DNA of 64,000 nt, taken from a bacterium (GTDB taxonomy: Bacteria; UBP6; UBA1177). The stretch spans positions 1 to 64,000 of the forward strand of contig JAGCUA010000060.1 of NCBI GenBank assembly GCA_017963125.1, read 5' to 3'. Position numbers and translations under genes: made by a program. Numbering within the stretch: position 1 is the stretch's first letter; each line of letters begins with the position of its first letter. The notes beneath the pieces are model-generated. The model made no database searches. It was not told the DNA's origin and saw only the letters and a program-made list of their open reading frames with translations. Shown piece after piece: positions 8,268-16,462 of this stretch.

Positions 8268-10706
8268 TCATCTTGCGTTAAAAGGAACTGAAAATTTATA
8301 GTTTCTCATCAAAAATTGTCTTAAAACTTTCTGCTTCGACTCTTTGAGCTTTTCCGTTATGTCTGTGATTATTTCGACTTCACGCGAGCCCATCGGGCGC
8401 TTTTTGTCGAGGTTCTTCTGCAGATATGCGATGATTTTGTTTTCCTGACCTTCGTTGACCATGATCTCGGCGCTGAGAAGGATCAGGTAGTTGTGCATGA
8501 TAAGCTCTCCTGGAGAGAGAAATTTCTCGTTTTCGAGAATATACTGCAAACCGTTTTTCGCCTTGGTGAGATCGCCCTGGTAGTAGGTGATCTCCGAAGC
8601 GAAAGCGAGTGCCGGAAGGTAGAATCTGTTACACTCGATCATAGCGTCTATCGTGGCGAATGTGCGCTGTTTGTCGCCCTGACTGCGGTAAACTTCGGCT
8701 TTGAGATAGAGCAGTGCAGGCTCGCAGCGCTGCATTGTTCCCATCATTTTGTCGGTTTCCTTCGAAACTATTTCAAGTTCTCCTGCTTCTTTCATTTTGA
8801 TCTGCTCTCTGAGGAAGATCCAGAGCGGGTCGTTGTTTTTGCCGAGCTCAAGATAGGAATCGGCCTTGTCAAAAAGCATATATCTGTTGTAAATTTCGTT
8901 GAGTTTCGCCCGTGCTTCCTTCGTGTTCAGCTTTTCAAGCGTTTTTACAGCCTGATAAACCGCGCCGAATTTCAGAAACTCGTCGATGACCGCCATTTTG
9001 TTTTCGTCTTTTTCAAGCGAATAGATCTTTTCAAGCAGTTTTATGACTTCGGGAATGTCGTTTTTGTGCGAAAGAACGTCGAAAAATGCGTAAAGCATCT
9101 CTAAATTTTCGGGATTTTTGTCAACAAGTCCTTTGAGCTGGTTGAGGTAAAGATCCTCGTTCGTAAGGCGGTATTTCATGCTCAGGATCTTCGCCGTGAC
9201 ATTGTCGTTTTTCTCCTTTTCGTTTATCTGCTCGTAAGCCGCGACCGCCTCTTCGAAGTAGCCGTTTTTCTCGCTGCAGAGGGCTCCGGCCGCAAAAATA
9301 TTGCTGTCAACGCTCTCGGGAAAGAACTGCTGGAGTTCGTGATATGCGAAGTAGCAGTTGCTGTAATCGCTGTTGGCAAGACTCGCCTCGAGAACGAGTT
9401 TTATATCTTCGCCGTCGCGTGCAGAATCCTTCTTTTCTTTCATGTAAAGCGCCATGCGGTAGGCTTCGTTCGGATTTTTCTTAATGAAATCACGTGCGAT
9501 ATCGCGACAGAAAGTGCGCCCGGGGCAGACTGAATAGAAGCCGTCTGCGACAATTTTTTCATCTTTCAAAGCCTCTCCGAGAAGGATCTTTGCTTCGCCG
9601 AAGAAGTATCTTTCCTGACTCAGATTTTTCCAGTTGTCGAGGATCGCGATATAGCGAGAGGCGTTTTCCAGCTCTTTTTCCGCTAGCATAGCCGCTTTGG
9701 AAGTTATCATCACCGTTAATTTCTGCGAAAGTTCGTAGTGCGGAAATGATCCGAGAATTCTGTTGTTGAGCTCTTCCGCAGCCTGAAATTTATCCTGCCT
9801 GAAAAGCATGAGGGCGGTGTAAAAACTTTCTCTGAGGTTCGATTTTTCGATTTTTTCGGGGATATCGAGTTCGAGGACCGCTATTTTCTGCCTGGTTGCC
9901 GGATATTCAAAATCGAGTTTGTGAAAATATTCGGTATCGACCGGCGGAACGCGGTTTTCTATCGAATCAACAAGCTGAGTCAGTTCTTTTCCTTTATCCG
10001 AAACGAGAGTCGAATAGATCTGGAACTGCGGGATATCGCTGTCTTCGAAGTCGGAAGTTATGTGGAAATCGAGTATTCCGAGAGCGTAAGTCCAGAGGAT
10101 CGACTTTTTGATGTTGTCGCCCATTCCTTCGCGGATATCGGCGAGTTTGAGTTCTCGCACCGCAGCCGAATAGTCTGCAAATGAGAGCGAAGTGAAGCTT
10201 GCAAGCGGATCTTCGAGCATTTCTTCATATTTTTTCGCCGGATTTTCCTTCAAAGCGAAGTAAAGGACCGCGATGATTATTGCAACAGCTGCTACGACTA
10301 TGAAAAAATTCCTGAGTTTCAGCCTGTTGTAGTGCTCGTTCGTCTCAAGTGCCGGCTTTACGATAACGATGTCGCGGACCTTTTTTTCCTGGAGCTCGTC
10401 GGCAGTTTTCACATCGTTGTCTTCGGCATATTTTTCAAGTTCCTTTTTTGCTGCAAAGTGGTTGGGATTGGCAGCGATAACGGCGCGGAGCTCTTTGACA
10501 CCCTCTTTCTTTTTGCCGAGGTTTATGAGCGCAAGTCCGCGGTAGAAGTGGACTTCAGGGGTTTCTGAGCCGCTTCTTATCTCGGTTACTTTGATGATCG
10601 TCTGCCATTCCGATTCGCGCTTGCACTCTTCGAGATATTCAATCAAATTCGGAAGATTCGGGTTTGAATTATACTGATCTTCCAGCGTCTGAAGTTTTCT
10701 GCTCAT
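8268..10706 (-). CDS. membrane-anchored tetratricopeptide-repeat protein
   Basis: About 812 residues starting at ATG 10704-10706 behind GCAGGAGG. Residues 1-90 contain TPR-like helices (LPNLIEYLEECKRESEW, FYRGLALINLGKKKEGV). A charged stretch follows, then one transmembrane helix near residue 135 (FFIVVAAVAIIIAVLYFAL), then a long, presumably extracytoplasmic tail of further TPR-like helical pairs (FYTALMLFRQDKFQAAEEL, LAFASEITYYQGDLTKAKNGL). The architecture suggests a scaffold bridging membrane and periplasm. No catalytic motif is visible and the partner is unknown. It is transcribed with leuS, which may only reflect gene packing. Confidence 0.75.
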   Translation of the reverse strand: MSRKLQTLEDQYNSNPNLPNLIEYLEECKRESEWQTIIKVTEIRSGSETPEVHFYRGLALINLGKKKEGVKELRAVIAANPNHFAAKKELEKYAEDNDVKTADELQEKKVRDIVIVKPALETNEHYNRLKLRNFFIVVAAVAIIIAVLYFALKENPAKKYEEMLEDPLASFTSLSFADYSAAVRELKLADIREGMGDNIKKSILWTYALGILDFHITSDFEDSDIPQFQIYSTLVSDKGKELTQLVDSIENRVPPVDTEYFHKLDFEYPATRQKIAVLELDIPEKIEKSNLRESFYTALMLFRQDKFQAAEELNNRILGSFPHYELSQKLTVMITSKAAMLAEKELENASRYIAILDNWKNLSQERYFFGEAKILLGEALKDEKIVADGFYSVCPGRTFCRDIARDFIKKNPNEAYRMALYMKEKKDSARDGEDIKLVLEASLANSDYSNCYFAYHELQQFFPESVDSNIFAAGALCSEKNGYFEEAVAAYEQINEKEKNDNVTAKILSMKYRLTNEDLYLNQLKGLVDKNPENLEMLYAFFDVLSHKNDIPEVIKLLEKIYSLEKDENKMAVIDEFLKFGAVYQAVKTLEKLNTKEARAKLNEIYNRYMLFDKADSYLELGKNNDPLWIFLREQIKMKEAGELEIVSKETDKMMGTMQRCEPALLYLKAEVYRSQGDKQRTFATIDAMIECNRFYLPALAFASEITYYQGDLTKAKNGLQYILENEKFLSPGELIMHNYLILLSAEIMVNEGQENKIIAYLQKNLDKKRPMGSREVEIITDITEKLKESKQKVLRQFLMRNYKFSVPFNAR

Positions 10707-10733
10707 AAAACCTCCTGCAAACAAGGCGCGGTT

Positions 10734-10761
10734 TTTATACAAATAATTGCCGAAAAATCAA
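10734..10761 (-). promoter_or_regulatory. promoter of the TPR-leuS operon
   Basis: TTGATT (10756-10761) and TATAAA (10734-10739) on the minus strand are separated by 16 bases, with the -10 about 27 bases before the TPR gene start. Confidence 0.6.
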
Positions 10762-10795
10762 GGATTTGAGCGGCTCAGAAAGGTGAATTTTGAAA

Positions 10796-11419
10796 TCAGA
10801 GCAGTGATACTACCGCGAGATAGTGCAGGATCGCTCCGAAAAGGACGAAAAAGTGCCAGATACCGTGAAAATATTTGCGTTTCGAGAGGTAGAAATAGCT
10901 TCCCGCAGTGTAGACGAGGCCGCCGGAAATCAGGTAGATCATCGTGGTGTAAAGCCCTTTCGTCCACATCGAGTAGAGCATGAATACGGAAAGCCAGCCC
11001 ATGAGGACATATAAACCTGTCGAAAGGCGCTTGAATTTGAGCGTGAGGCAGGAAAAAACGATTCCGGTGAGTGCTAAATACCAGATCATTACGAGAAAAA
11101 TGATCGAATAGGGGATATCGAGCACGAGCATCAGCATTGGTGTGTAAGTCCCTGCAATCAGAAGGTAAATCGCGCTGTGGTCGATGCGCCTGAAGACTTT
11201 TTTCGCGGTTTCATTGGTCATAGCGTGGTAGCAGGTCGATGACTGGAACGAGATGAAAAGCATTGCGCTGTAGATCGCAGTTGTAGCGCTCTGCATGGAA
11301 GTGCTTGATTTGTAAGCCAGCATTACCATTGCATAAATTGCGAAAAGCGCGCCGAACGCATGACTGAAAGCATTAAGAAATTCTTCACCCTGAGTGTATT
11401 TTTTTTCTTCGGATTCCAT
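10796..11419 (-). CDS. trhA: hemolysin III family membrane protein (PAQR superfamily)
   Basis: A 207-residue integral membrane protein with about seven hydrophobic helices. The conserved metal-site residues of the family are visible: EEFLNAFSHAFGA near the start, STCYHAMTN, RRIDHSAIYLLIAGTYTP and the C-terminal GIWHFFVLFGAILHYLAV. Related proteins (E. coli TrhA/YqfA, Bacillus YplQ) sit in the inner membrane and affect membrane energetics or lipid homeostasis; haemolytic activity is not implied. The start follows TCAGGAGGCTGCC. It appears to be a single-gene unit. Confidence 0.9.
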   Translation of the reverse strand: MESEEKKYTQGEEFLNAFSHAFGALFAIYAMVMLAYKSSTSMQSATTAIYSAMLFISFQSSTCYHAMTNETAKKVFRRIDHSAIYLLIAGTYTPMLMLVLDIPYSIIFLVMIWYLALTGIVFSCLTLKFKRLSTGLYVLMGWLSVFMLYSMWTKGLYTTMIYLISGGLVYTAGSYFYLSKRKYFHGIWHFFVLFGAILHYLAVVSLL

Positions 11420-11450
11420 GGCAGCCTCCTGAAAATTCAGTAACGGCTAA

Positions 11451-11478
11451 GAATTACAGCCAAAAAAAGATATGTCAA
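11451..11478 (-). promoter_or_regulatory. promoter of the hemolysin III family gene
   Basis: TTGACA (11473-11478) is followed after 16 bases by TAATTC (11451-11456) on the minus strand, about 31 bases before the start codon. The -35 is perfect and the -10 weak. Confidence 0.5.
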
Positions 11479-11511
11479 GATGATGAGGTGAAATTAAAAA
11501 ATGGGATCGGA

Positions 11512-12330
11512 TTAAAGTTCGATTTCTATTTCTACTTCGATAACGCACTGGTCAGCCGAGAAGCAGTGGCATACCGCTTCGACAAGTTCTGCAAGAGTTC
11601 CTTCGAAGCCGAGAACCTGTGCAAGTGTTGCGCAGAAACTCTGGGTTACGACTTTTTTGCAGTCGTCTTCATACCACAGATAACCTTCGTTGCAGCCGCA
11701 TGTGAATGAATCGCCTTCAGGAGTGCATACGCCGTCCGAATTTTCAAGGCTGAGACACTGGTTCGGGTTGCACGGTTCAACTACGGTAGGCTCGGTCGGA
11801 TCGGTCGTCGGCTCAGTTGTAGGATCAGTCGTCGGCTCAGTTGTAGGATCAGTCGTCGGCTCAGTTGTAGGATCAGTCGTCGGCTCAGTCGTCGGCTCAG
11901 TTGTCGGCTCAGTTGTCGGCTCAGTCGTAGGATCGGTTGTCGGCTCAGTTGTCGGCTCAGTCGTCGGCTCAGTCGTAGGATCGGTCGGATCTGTGTCGTT
12001 GACGTCGGTATCGTTGACATCTGTGTCGTTTACATCGGTGTCGTTTACGTCAGTGTCATTTACGTCGGTGTCATTTACATCAGTATCGTTGACATCTGTG
12101 TCGTTTACGTCAGTGTCGTTGACATCTGTGTCGTTGACGTCGGTGTCATTTACGTCAGTGTCGTTTACGTCAGTGTTAGCTGTGTCAGCAGGATCGGTTG
12201 CTTCGGTATCCGCTGCTTCAGTGTCATTTACATCTGTGTCCAGAAGATCTTCAAGTTTGGTGTTTCCGTCGCAGGCAACAGTGAGGAACATTGCTACAAA
12301 AACTACAAAAATCAGGCATACTCTTTTCAT
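11512..12330 (-). CDS. surface lipoprotein with DVNDT and PTTE/PTTD repeats
   Basis: About 272 residues from ATG 12328-12330, preceded by GGAGAAAAAG. The signal peptide MKRVCLIFVVFVAMFLTVAC ends in a lipobox with Cys at about residue 20. The mature protein has an Asp/Thr-rich segment with 12 consecutive DVNDT units, then a block of four-residue PTTE/PTTD units, then a C-terminal EGF-like domain (CNPNQCLSLENSDGVC, FTCGCNEGYLWYEDDC) and a short tail. It resembles an adhesin or wall-spacer stalk carrying a small disulfide head. Start choice excludes an upstream hydrophobic extension. The substrate or ligand is unknown. Confidence 0.8.
   Translation of the reverse strand: MKRVCLIFVVFVAMFLTVACDGNTKLEDLLDTDVNDTEAADTEATDPADTANTDVNDTDVNDTDVNDTDVNDTDVNDTDVNDTDVNDTDVNDTDVNDTDVNDTDVNDTDVNDTDPTDPTTEPTTEPTTEPTTDPTTEPTTEPTTEPTTEPTTDPTTEPTTDPTTEPTTDPTTEPTTDPTEPTVVEPCNPNQCLSLENSDGVCTPEGDSFTCGCNEGYLWYEDDCKKVVTQSFCATLAQVLGFEGTLAELVEAVCHCFSADQCVIEVEIEIEL
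11790..11994. repeat. 12-bp coding repeat array (PTTE/PTTD units)
   Basis: Tandem 12-base units encode Pro-Thr-Thr-Glu/Asp in the lipoprotein stalk. Units such as ggctcagtcgtc and ggctcagttgtc differ by single synonymous bases, plus an acidic-residue swap (ggctca or ggatca). Confidence 0.85.
11998..12177. repeat. 15-bp coding repeat array (12 DVNDT units)
   Basis: Twelve tandem 15-base units encode Asp-Val-Asn-Asp-Thr. The protein repeat is perfect but the DNA units differ at several third-codon positions. Confidence 0.9.
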
Positions 12331-12407
12331 CTTTTTCTCCATCAAAACGTTAAAATATAAAGCCATTTTTGTTCAAAAATTTTTGCCAACTTTAAAAAAA
12401 CCGCAGT

Positions 12408-12435
12408 ATTATAGGCGAAAAAAATAAAAAATCAA
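12408..12435 (-). promoter_or_regulatory. promoter of the repeat lipoprotein gene
   Basis: TTGATT (12430-12435), 16 bases, then a perfect TATAAT (12408-12413) on the minus strand. This implies a leader of roughly 70 bases. Confidence 0.6.
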
Positions 12436-12473
12436 GAGCTTTTTTGCTTTTTTTGAAAAATATCCGTGTATTA

Positions 12474-12506
12474 GCAAAAAAAACGGGAGCCGCAGCCCCC
12501 GTTTTT
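12474..12506 (-). terminator. rho-independent terminator of ino1
   Basis: On the minus strand ACGGGGGC, loop TGCG, GCTCCCGT, then a run of Ts, about 25 bases after the ino1 stop. Confidence 0.85.
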
Positions 12507-12528
12507 AAAATCAGAAGTGTTTTAAAAA

Positions 12529-13857
12529 CTAATCTTCTTTCGAGTAGTCGTAGTATTCGTTGCCGAGATGCGTGATAAGCTCTTCGCCCATCATGTATCT
12601 GAGAGTGTTTTTGAGTTTGGTGTGCTGGATGAAAACATCGTGCTCCGGATAGAGGCCTTCAGCAACCATCGGGGATTTGAAGTAGAAGCTCATCCATTCC
12701 TGGATTCCGTACATTCCAGCTCTTCTTGCAAGGTCGATGAAGAGAAGTGTGTCAAGAACGACCGGAGCTGCAAGGATGGAGTCGCGGCAGAGGAAGTTTA
12801 CTTTGATCTGCATCGGCATGTTGAGCCATCCGAAAATATCGATGTTGTCCCATGCTTCCTTGTCGTCTCCTCTCGGCGGATAGTAGTTGATGCGGACTTT
12901 GTGGTAGTAGTTGCCGTAAAGTTCCGGATAGTTTTTAGCGTCAAGAATGGTGTCGAGAACGGAAAGTTTCGAAACCTCTTTGCTTTTGAAGTTAGCCGGA
13001 TCGTCAAGAACTTCGCCGTCGCGGTTTCCGAGGATGTTGGTCGAGAACCAGCCGTTGAGGCCGAGCATTCTGAGTTTGAGTCCGGGTCCGATTATCGTCT
13101 TCATCAGGGTCTGACCGGTCTTCCAGTCTTTTCCTGCGATAGGCATCTTCATCTTGTTTGCGAGTTCCTGGATCGCTCTGTTGTCAACTGTGCAGTTCGG
13201 CGAACCGTTGATGTAGGGAAGGCCCATGCTGAGTGCTGCATAAGCGTAAACCTGGCTCGGAGCAACTTCAGGATGGAAACCGTCTTCCATAGCCTTTTCG
13301 AAATCAGCAAGCGTGTTGTGGATTTCGCACGGTTTGTGGTAAGCTTCGGTAGATGCGTTCCAAACCATGACAGCTCTTGAGCAGCCTTTTTCCTTCATCG
13401 TGTTTTTGATGTCGTCCATAAGCTGATGAGCGAGATCCATGTAGTTTTTGCCGGTTTTTACGTTCGGGCCATCAAGTTTCTTGACCCATTCGTGGTTGAA
13501 AACAGCCTTCATCGGTTTGATCGCGAGCATTTCGTCTTTGACCGGTTCAAGGTCTTCCGAGCGTACTACTGCTGCGTGTTTAGCCGATTCGTACATATTG
13601 TCTGTGAAAATATCCCAGCCTGCGAATTCAAGGTCGTTGATGTCTGCAAGCGGAACGAATTCCTTAATGAGCGGAGAGCGGTTTTCCGTTCTTTTGCCAA
13701 GTCTGATGTGTCCCATCTGGGTGAGAGAGCCGATCGGTTTGTGAAGTCCTTTTCTGATGTTGAAGATACCGGTGAGAACTGTGGATGTGATTGCACCCAT
13801 ACCAACAAAGAAAACCAACATTTTGCCGTCAGCAGGTTTAATTTCACGTGCTGTCAT
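12529..13857 (-). CDS. ino1: inositol-3-phosphate synthase (myo-inositol-1-phosphate synthase)
   Basis: This enzyme converts glucose 6-phosphate to 1D-myo-inositol 3-phosphate with NAD as recycled cofactor. Diagnostic features: a Rossmann start (MLVFFVGMGAITSTVLTG), NGSPNCTVDN, the active-site stretch KDWKTGQTLMKTIIGPGLK, and GWFSTNILGNRDG. About 442 residues, the size of the bacterial/archaeal-type enzyme. The start at ATG 13855-13857 follows GGAGGAATTAAA. It is a single-gene unit with a strong terminator. In bacteria it supplies inositol for phospholipids, compatible solutes or inositol-bearing glycans; which one applies here is not shown by neighbours. Confidence 0.95.
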   Translation of the reverse strand: MTAREIKPADGKMLVFFVGMGAITSTVLTGIFNIRKGLHKPIGSLTQMGHIRLGKRTENRSPLIKEFVPLADINDLEFAGWDIFTDNMYESAKHAAVVRSEDLEPVKDEMLAIKPMKAVFNHEWVKKLDGPNVKTGKNYMDLAHQLMDDIKNTMKEKGCSRAVMVWNASTEAYHKPCEIHNTLADFEKAMEDGFHPEVAPSQVYAYAALSMGLPYINGSPNCTVDNRAIQELANKMKMPIAGKDWKTGQTLMKTIIGPGLKLRMLGLNGWFSTNILGNRDGEVLDDPANFKSKEVSKLSVLDTILDAKNYPELYGNYYHKVRINYYPPRGDDKEAWDNIDIFGWLNMPMQIKVNFLCRDSILAAPVVLDTLLFIDLARRAGMYGIQEWMSFYFKSPMVAEGLYPEHDVFIQHTKLKNTLRYMMGEELITHLGNEYYDYSKED

Positions 13858-13995
13858 TTTAATTCCTCCAAAAAAATATAAGGTCAATAATCAACTTAAA
13901 AAAACAAAAGGCGCGGAGATTAAGCAAAAGGCGTGCCATCATCGAAAAAAACGGCTTAAATCGGGAAAAAGGCAAAAAATTTTAAGTTTTCGGAA

Positions 13996-14026
13996 TCAAA
14001 AAAATAAAATGTAAAGGATTTTTACA
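13996..14026 (-). terminator. possible terminator of the rpmH-yidC operon
   Basis: On the minus strand TGTAAA, loop AATCC, TTTACA, then a T-rich run (TTTTATTTTTTT), a few bases after the yidC stop. The stem is short and AT-rich, so the call is tentative. Confidence 0.4.
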
Positions 14027-14031
14027 AAAAG

Positions 14032-15627
14032 TTACGCGTTCTTGTATTTTTTGTTGATGTAGAACTGCTGCGCGATACCGAGAAGCGTGTTGACGAACCA
14101 GTAAAGTGTCATTCCGCTCGGAAGCATGAGCGAAATCCAGGTGAAAACTATCGGCATGGTGTACATCATGATTTTCGCCTGCTTGTTGTCGCCGGTCTGC
14201 GGTGTGAACTTTGTCTGGAGAAGCATCATGACACCGAGTGAGATCGGGATGATGTAGTAGGGGTCTTTTTCGGAAAGGTCGGTGAGCCAGAACGGCAGGA
14301 AGGGCGCGTTAAAGAGCTCGACTGCATTCTGGATCATGTAGTAAAGCGCGATGTAAACCGGCATCTGGATGAACATCGGAAGGCAGCCGCCGAGCGGATT
14401 GATGTTCTCTTTCTGGTAGAGAAGCATCGTCTCTTTGTTGAGCGTCTCCTTGTCATCCTTGTATTTTTCCTGAAGTTCTTTCAGTTTGGGCTGAAGCGCC
14501 TTCATTTTGTTCATCGACTTGTAACTTGCATTCGAAAGCGGCCACAGAAGGAGTTTTACGACGATCGTGAGAAGGATTATCGCAAGACCGTAGTTCCCGA
14601 GGAAGCCGTAGAAGAAGTTGAGCGCGAGAAGAAGCGGCTCTGCGAGGAACGAAGTCCAGCCGAAAGTGATGGTTTTTTCAAGGCCGAGTTCTTTCTGTTT
14701 CAGCAGTTCGCGCTCTTTCGTGCCGTAATATACCGAAAACTCTTTCGTTACGCTTTCACCCGGATTTACGATGATTTTTTCTGCCGTTGCGGTGAAGCGC
14801 GAAAGATTTTTCTTGGAATCGATCTCAGCCGCAGCGTGAAGCCTGTTTGCCGGCGAGATCACTGCAAAAATAAAGTATCCGTAGTTCACTCCTATCCAGT
14901 TTACCGAATCTCCTGCTTCGAAAAAGTCCTTGATGTCGCCGCTGTCTTCGAGTTCGTCGAACTTTCCGTCGGAATTCTGGGCGACGATTTTGAATTTTTT
15001 GTTGTAGGACGAAAGAATGTCGGAGTTTTCGAACTGCGAATCGAAAGAAACCGCCGGAGTCCATTCGACTGCGTTTTCGCCGTTGTTGACTATCGTTTTT
15101 GCAACCGTGATATTGAAATTGTCCTTCAAAGTTATTGTTTTCTGCTCGGTAACACCCTGATTTTCATAGACAAAAGTAACGGAACCGGCACTCTGCGAAG
15201 CGAGTTCGTAAGCGGGTTCTTCTCCGAAAACCGAGCTCATCGCCGGAAAGTACGCCCCCTGAGCCAAACCGACCGAAAGATCGACTTCCTTTGACTTGTA
15301 TCTCTCTTCGGTGATGAGCGATTTAGTGACTTTTCCGCCCGAAGTCGAGAAGGTGAGCTCCAGCGCTTCGTTTGCAATACTTCCAGTTTTTTCAGGGTTG
15401 GTTTTGTCTGCCGAAAGCTGTGCTGTTGTAATACCCGCGTTTGCAGCCGGTTTTTCGGTGACGATTATGTTTTTAGGTGCACCGTCAGCCGTTTTTTCAG
15501 CCTGTTCCGCCTGTTCATGCTGCTGTTTTTTCACAGCGTCCGGGTCAGGTTTCGGGGCGAAAAATTCGCTCCATATAAACATTACTGCAACGGAAAGGAT
15601 CATTGCGATTATGAAATTTTTGTTCAT
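14032..15627 (-). CDS. yidC: membrane protein insertase YidC
   Basis: YidC inserts and folds inner-membrane proteins, alone or with SecYEG. It is 531 residues, with the Gram-negative layout: an N-terminal TM helix (IIAMILSVAVMFIWSEFF), a large periplasmic beta domain (about residues 60-330), then the conserved five-helix core with the Lys-rich cytoplasmic loop (KALQPKLKELQEKYKDD) and NPLGGCLPMFIQMPVYIALY. The start follows AGGAGTAAAAA. The order rpmH-rnpA-yidD-yidC is the widely conserved arrangement, with yidC last. Confidence 0.97.
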   Translation of the reverse strand: MNKNFIIAMILSVAVMFIWSEFFAPKPDPDAVKKQQHEQAEQAEKTADGAPKNIIVTEKPAANAGITTAQLSADKTNPEKTGSIANEALELTFSTSGGKVTKSLITEERYKSKEVDLSVGLAQGAYFPAMSSVFGEEPAYELASQSAGSVTFVYENQGVTEQKTITLKDNFNITVAKTIVNNGENAVEWTPAVSFDSQFENSDILSSYNKKFKIVAQNSDGKFDELEDSGDIKDFFEAGDSVNWIGVNYGYFIFAVISPANRLHAAAEIDSKKNLSRFTATAEKIIVNPGESVTKEFSVYYGTKERELLKQKELGLEKTITFGWTSFLAEPLLLALNFFYGFLGNYGLAIILLTIVVKLLLWPLSNASYKSMNKMKALQPKLKELQEKYKDDKETLNKETMLLYQKENINPLGGCLPMFIQMPVYIALYYMIQNAVELFNAPFLPFWLTDLSEKDPYYIIPISLGVMMLLQTKFTPQTGDNKQAKIMMYTMPIVFTWISLMLPSGMTLYWFVNTLLGIAQQFYINKKYKNA

Positions 15628-15636
15628 TTTTTACTC

Positions 15637-15849
15637 CTATTTCAAAGGGTCGTAACCGCAGTTTTTATTGAACGGATTGCAGCGCAGAATACGCCAAGTG
15701 CCTAAAATCACTCCTTTTACCGCACCGTATTTTTCAATCGCCTGAATCATGTAGGTCGAACATGTCGGGTAAAATCTGCACTGCCCGCCGAAGTAGGGCG
15801 AGAGGAATTTTTTATAAAGGTTGACGAGAAATATCAGAAACTTTGCCAT
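15637..15849 (-). CDS. yidD: membrane protein insertion efficiency factor YidD
   Basis: A 70-residue membrane-associated helper of YidC. The family core is complete: LYKKFLSPYFGGQCRFYPTC, then YMIQAIEKYGAVKG and RILRCNPFNKNCGYDP with the conserved cysteines. The start at ATG 15847-15849 follows GCGGAGAAACTCA. The gene overlaps the end of rnpA by 38 bases in another frame, and yidC follows after nine bases. Confidence 0.95.
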   Translation of the reverse strand: MAKFLIFLVNLYKKFLSPYFGGQCRFYPTCSTYMIQAIEKYGAVKGVILGTWRILRCNPFNKNCGYDPLK

Positions 15850-16171
15850 TGAGTTTCTCCGCAAAATAGAGGAAATCTCGTTTGATATCCTCGAAAGTGA
15901 ACTCGCTTTTTCTCGGAATTATCACTAAATCGAGCGGTTTTGCGAACGCGGCGCGGTTGAGCCTGAAAACCTCGCGAATCCACCTTTTCGTTCTGTTTCT
16001 CGTGACGGAATCACCGACTTTTTTCGTGACGATAAGACCGAGTCTCATTCTGTCAGATTCCATGAAGTTGAAGACAAGCAGTTTGGTCTTAAAAACATTT
16101 CCGGAAGTTTTTAACCGGAAATAATCATGACCTTTTCTGATTTTATCCTGTTTGGAAAAAGAAAAAACCAA
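15812..16171 (-). CDS. rnpA: ribonuclease P protein component
   Basis: The basic protein subunit of RNase P helps the catalytic RNA remove 5' leaders from tRNA precursors. 119 residues. The RNA-binding signature is present (RNRTKRWIREVFRLN, residues about 59-73), preceded by GLIVTKKVGDSVTRN. The best start is TTG at 16169-16171, because the protein then begins just before the typical SFSKQDKIRKG segment and no ATG occurs nearby. The Shine-Dalgarno is weak, compatible with coupling to rpmH 14 bases upstream. Its 3' end overlaps yidD. Confidence 0.95.
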   Translation of the reverse strand: MVFSFSKQDKIRKGHDYFRLKTSGNVFKTKLLVFNFMESDRMRLGLIVTKKVGDSVTRNRTKRWIREVFRLNRAAFAKPLDLVIIPRKSEFTFEDIKRDFLYFAEKLNGKVSDISRQPL

Positions 16172-16185
16172 AAGATTTTCGCCGA

Positions 16186-16335
16186 CTACTTTTCAAATAT
16201 AGCAACTGAAAGAAGCTTTCTGCCTTTTTTTCTGCGTGCTTTGATGACGTTTCTGCCGTCAGCAGTTCTCATTCTTTTTCTGAAGCCGTGAGTTCTTTTT
16301 CTCGAAATTTTGCTCGGCTGATATGTTCTTTTCAT
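16186..16335 (-). CDS. rpmH: 50S ribosomal protein L34
   Basis: 49 residues, from [20 protein letters not shown] to a basic C-terminus ([17 protein letters not shown]). This is full length for L34 and very rich in Arg/Lys as expected. The ATG at 16333-16335 has a GGAG site; an upstream in-frame ATG would add 11 hydrophobic residues foreign to L34. It is first in the rpmH-rnpA-yidD-yidC operon, with a good promoter 45 bases upstream. No dnaA or origin is seen next to it. Confidence 0.97.
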   Translation of the reverse strand: MKRTYQPSKISRKRTHGFRKRMRTADGRNVIKARRKKGRKLLSVAIFEK

Positions 16336-16379
16336 AACAAATCTCCATAAATAAATGACCCAAACCAAAAAACCGCGAT

Positions 16380-16407
16380 AGCATACTCAGAATTTCCGAA
16401 AAGTCAA
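16380..16407 (-). promoter_or_regulatory. promoter of the rpmH operon
   Basis: TTGACT (16402-16407), 16 bases, TATGCT (16380-16385) on the minus strand. It is well placed for rpmH. Confidence 0.65.
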
Positions 16408-16462
16408 ATTTTAAACGGGAAATTCAGTCGAAACGCTGTTGGCTGAGTGGTTGTTGTGAATT

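Noticed and set aside
10796-11419. Pore-forming haemolysin
   Set aside because: The hemolysin III name is historical; the protein has the PAQR-like seven-helix layout with His/Asp metal sites, so no toxin role is claimed.
11690-12427. Valine/serine/glycine-rich repeat protein on the plus strand
   Set aside because: It is the mirror of the DVNDT and PTTE arrays of the lipoprotein; it has no Shine-Dalgarno, and the opposite strand has a signal peptide, lipobox and promoter.
16336-16462. Replication origin beside rpmH
   Set aside because: No DnaA boxes (TTATCCACA-like) or AT-rich repeats with such boxes are visible in the short gap, and dnaA is absent.
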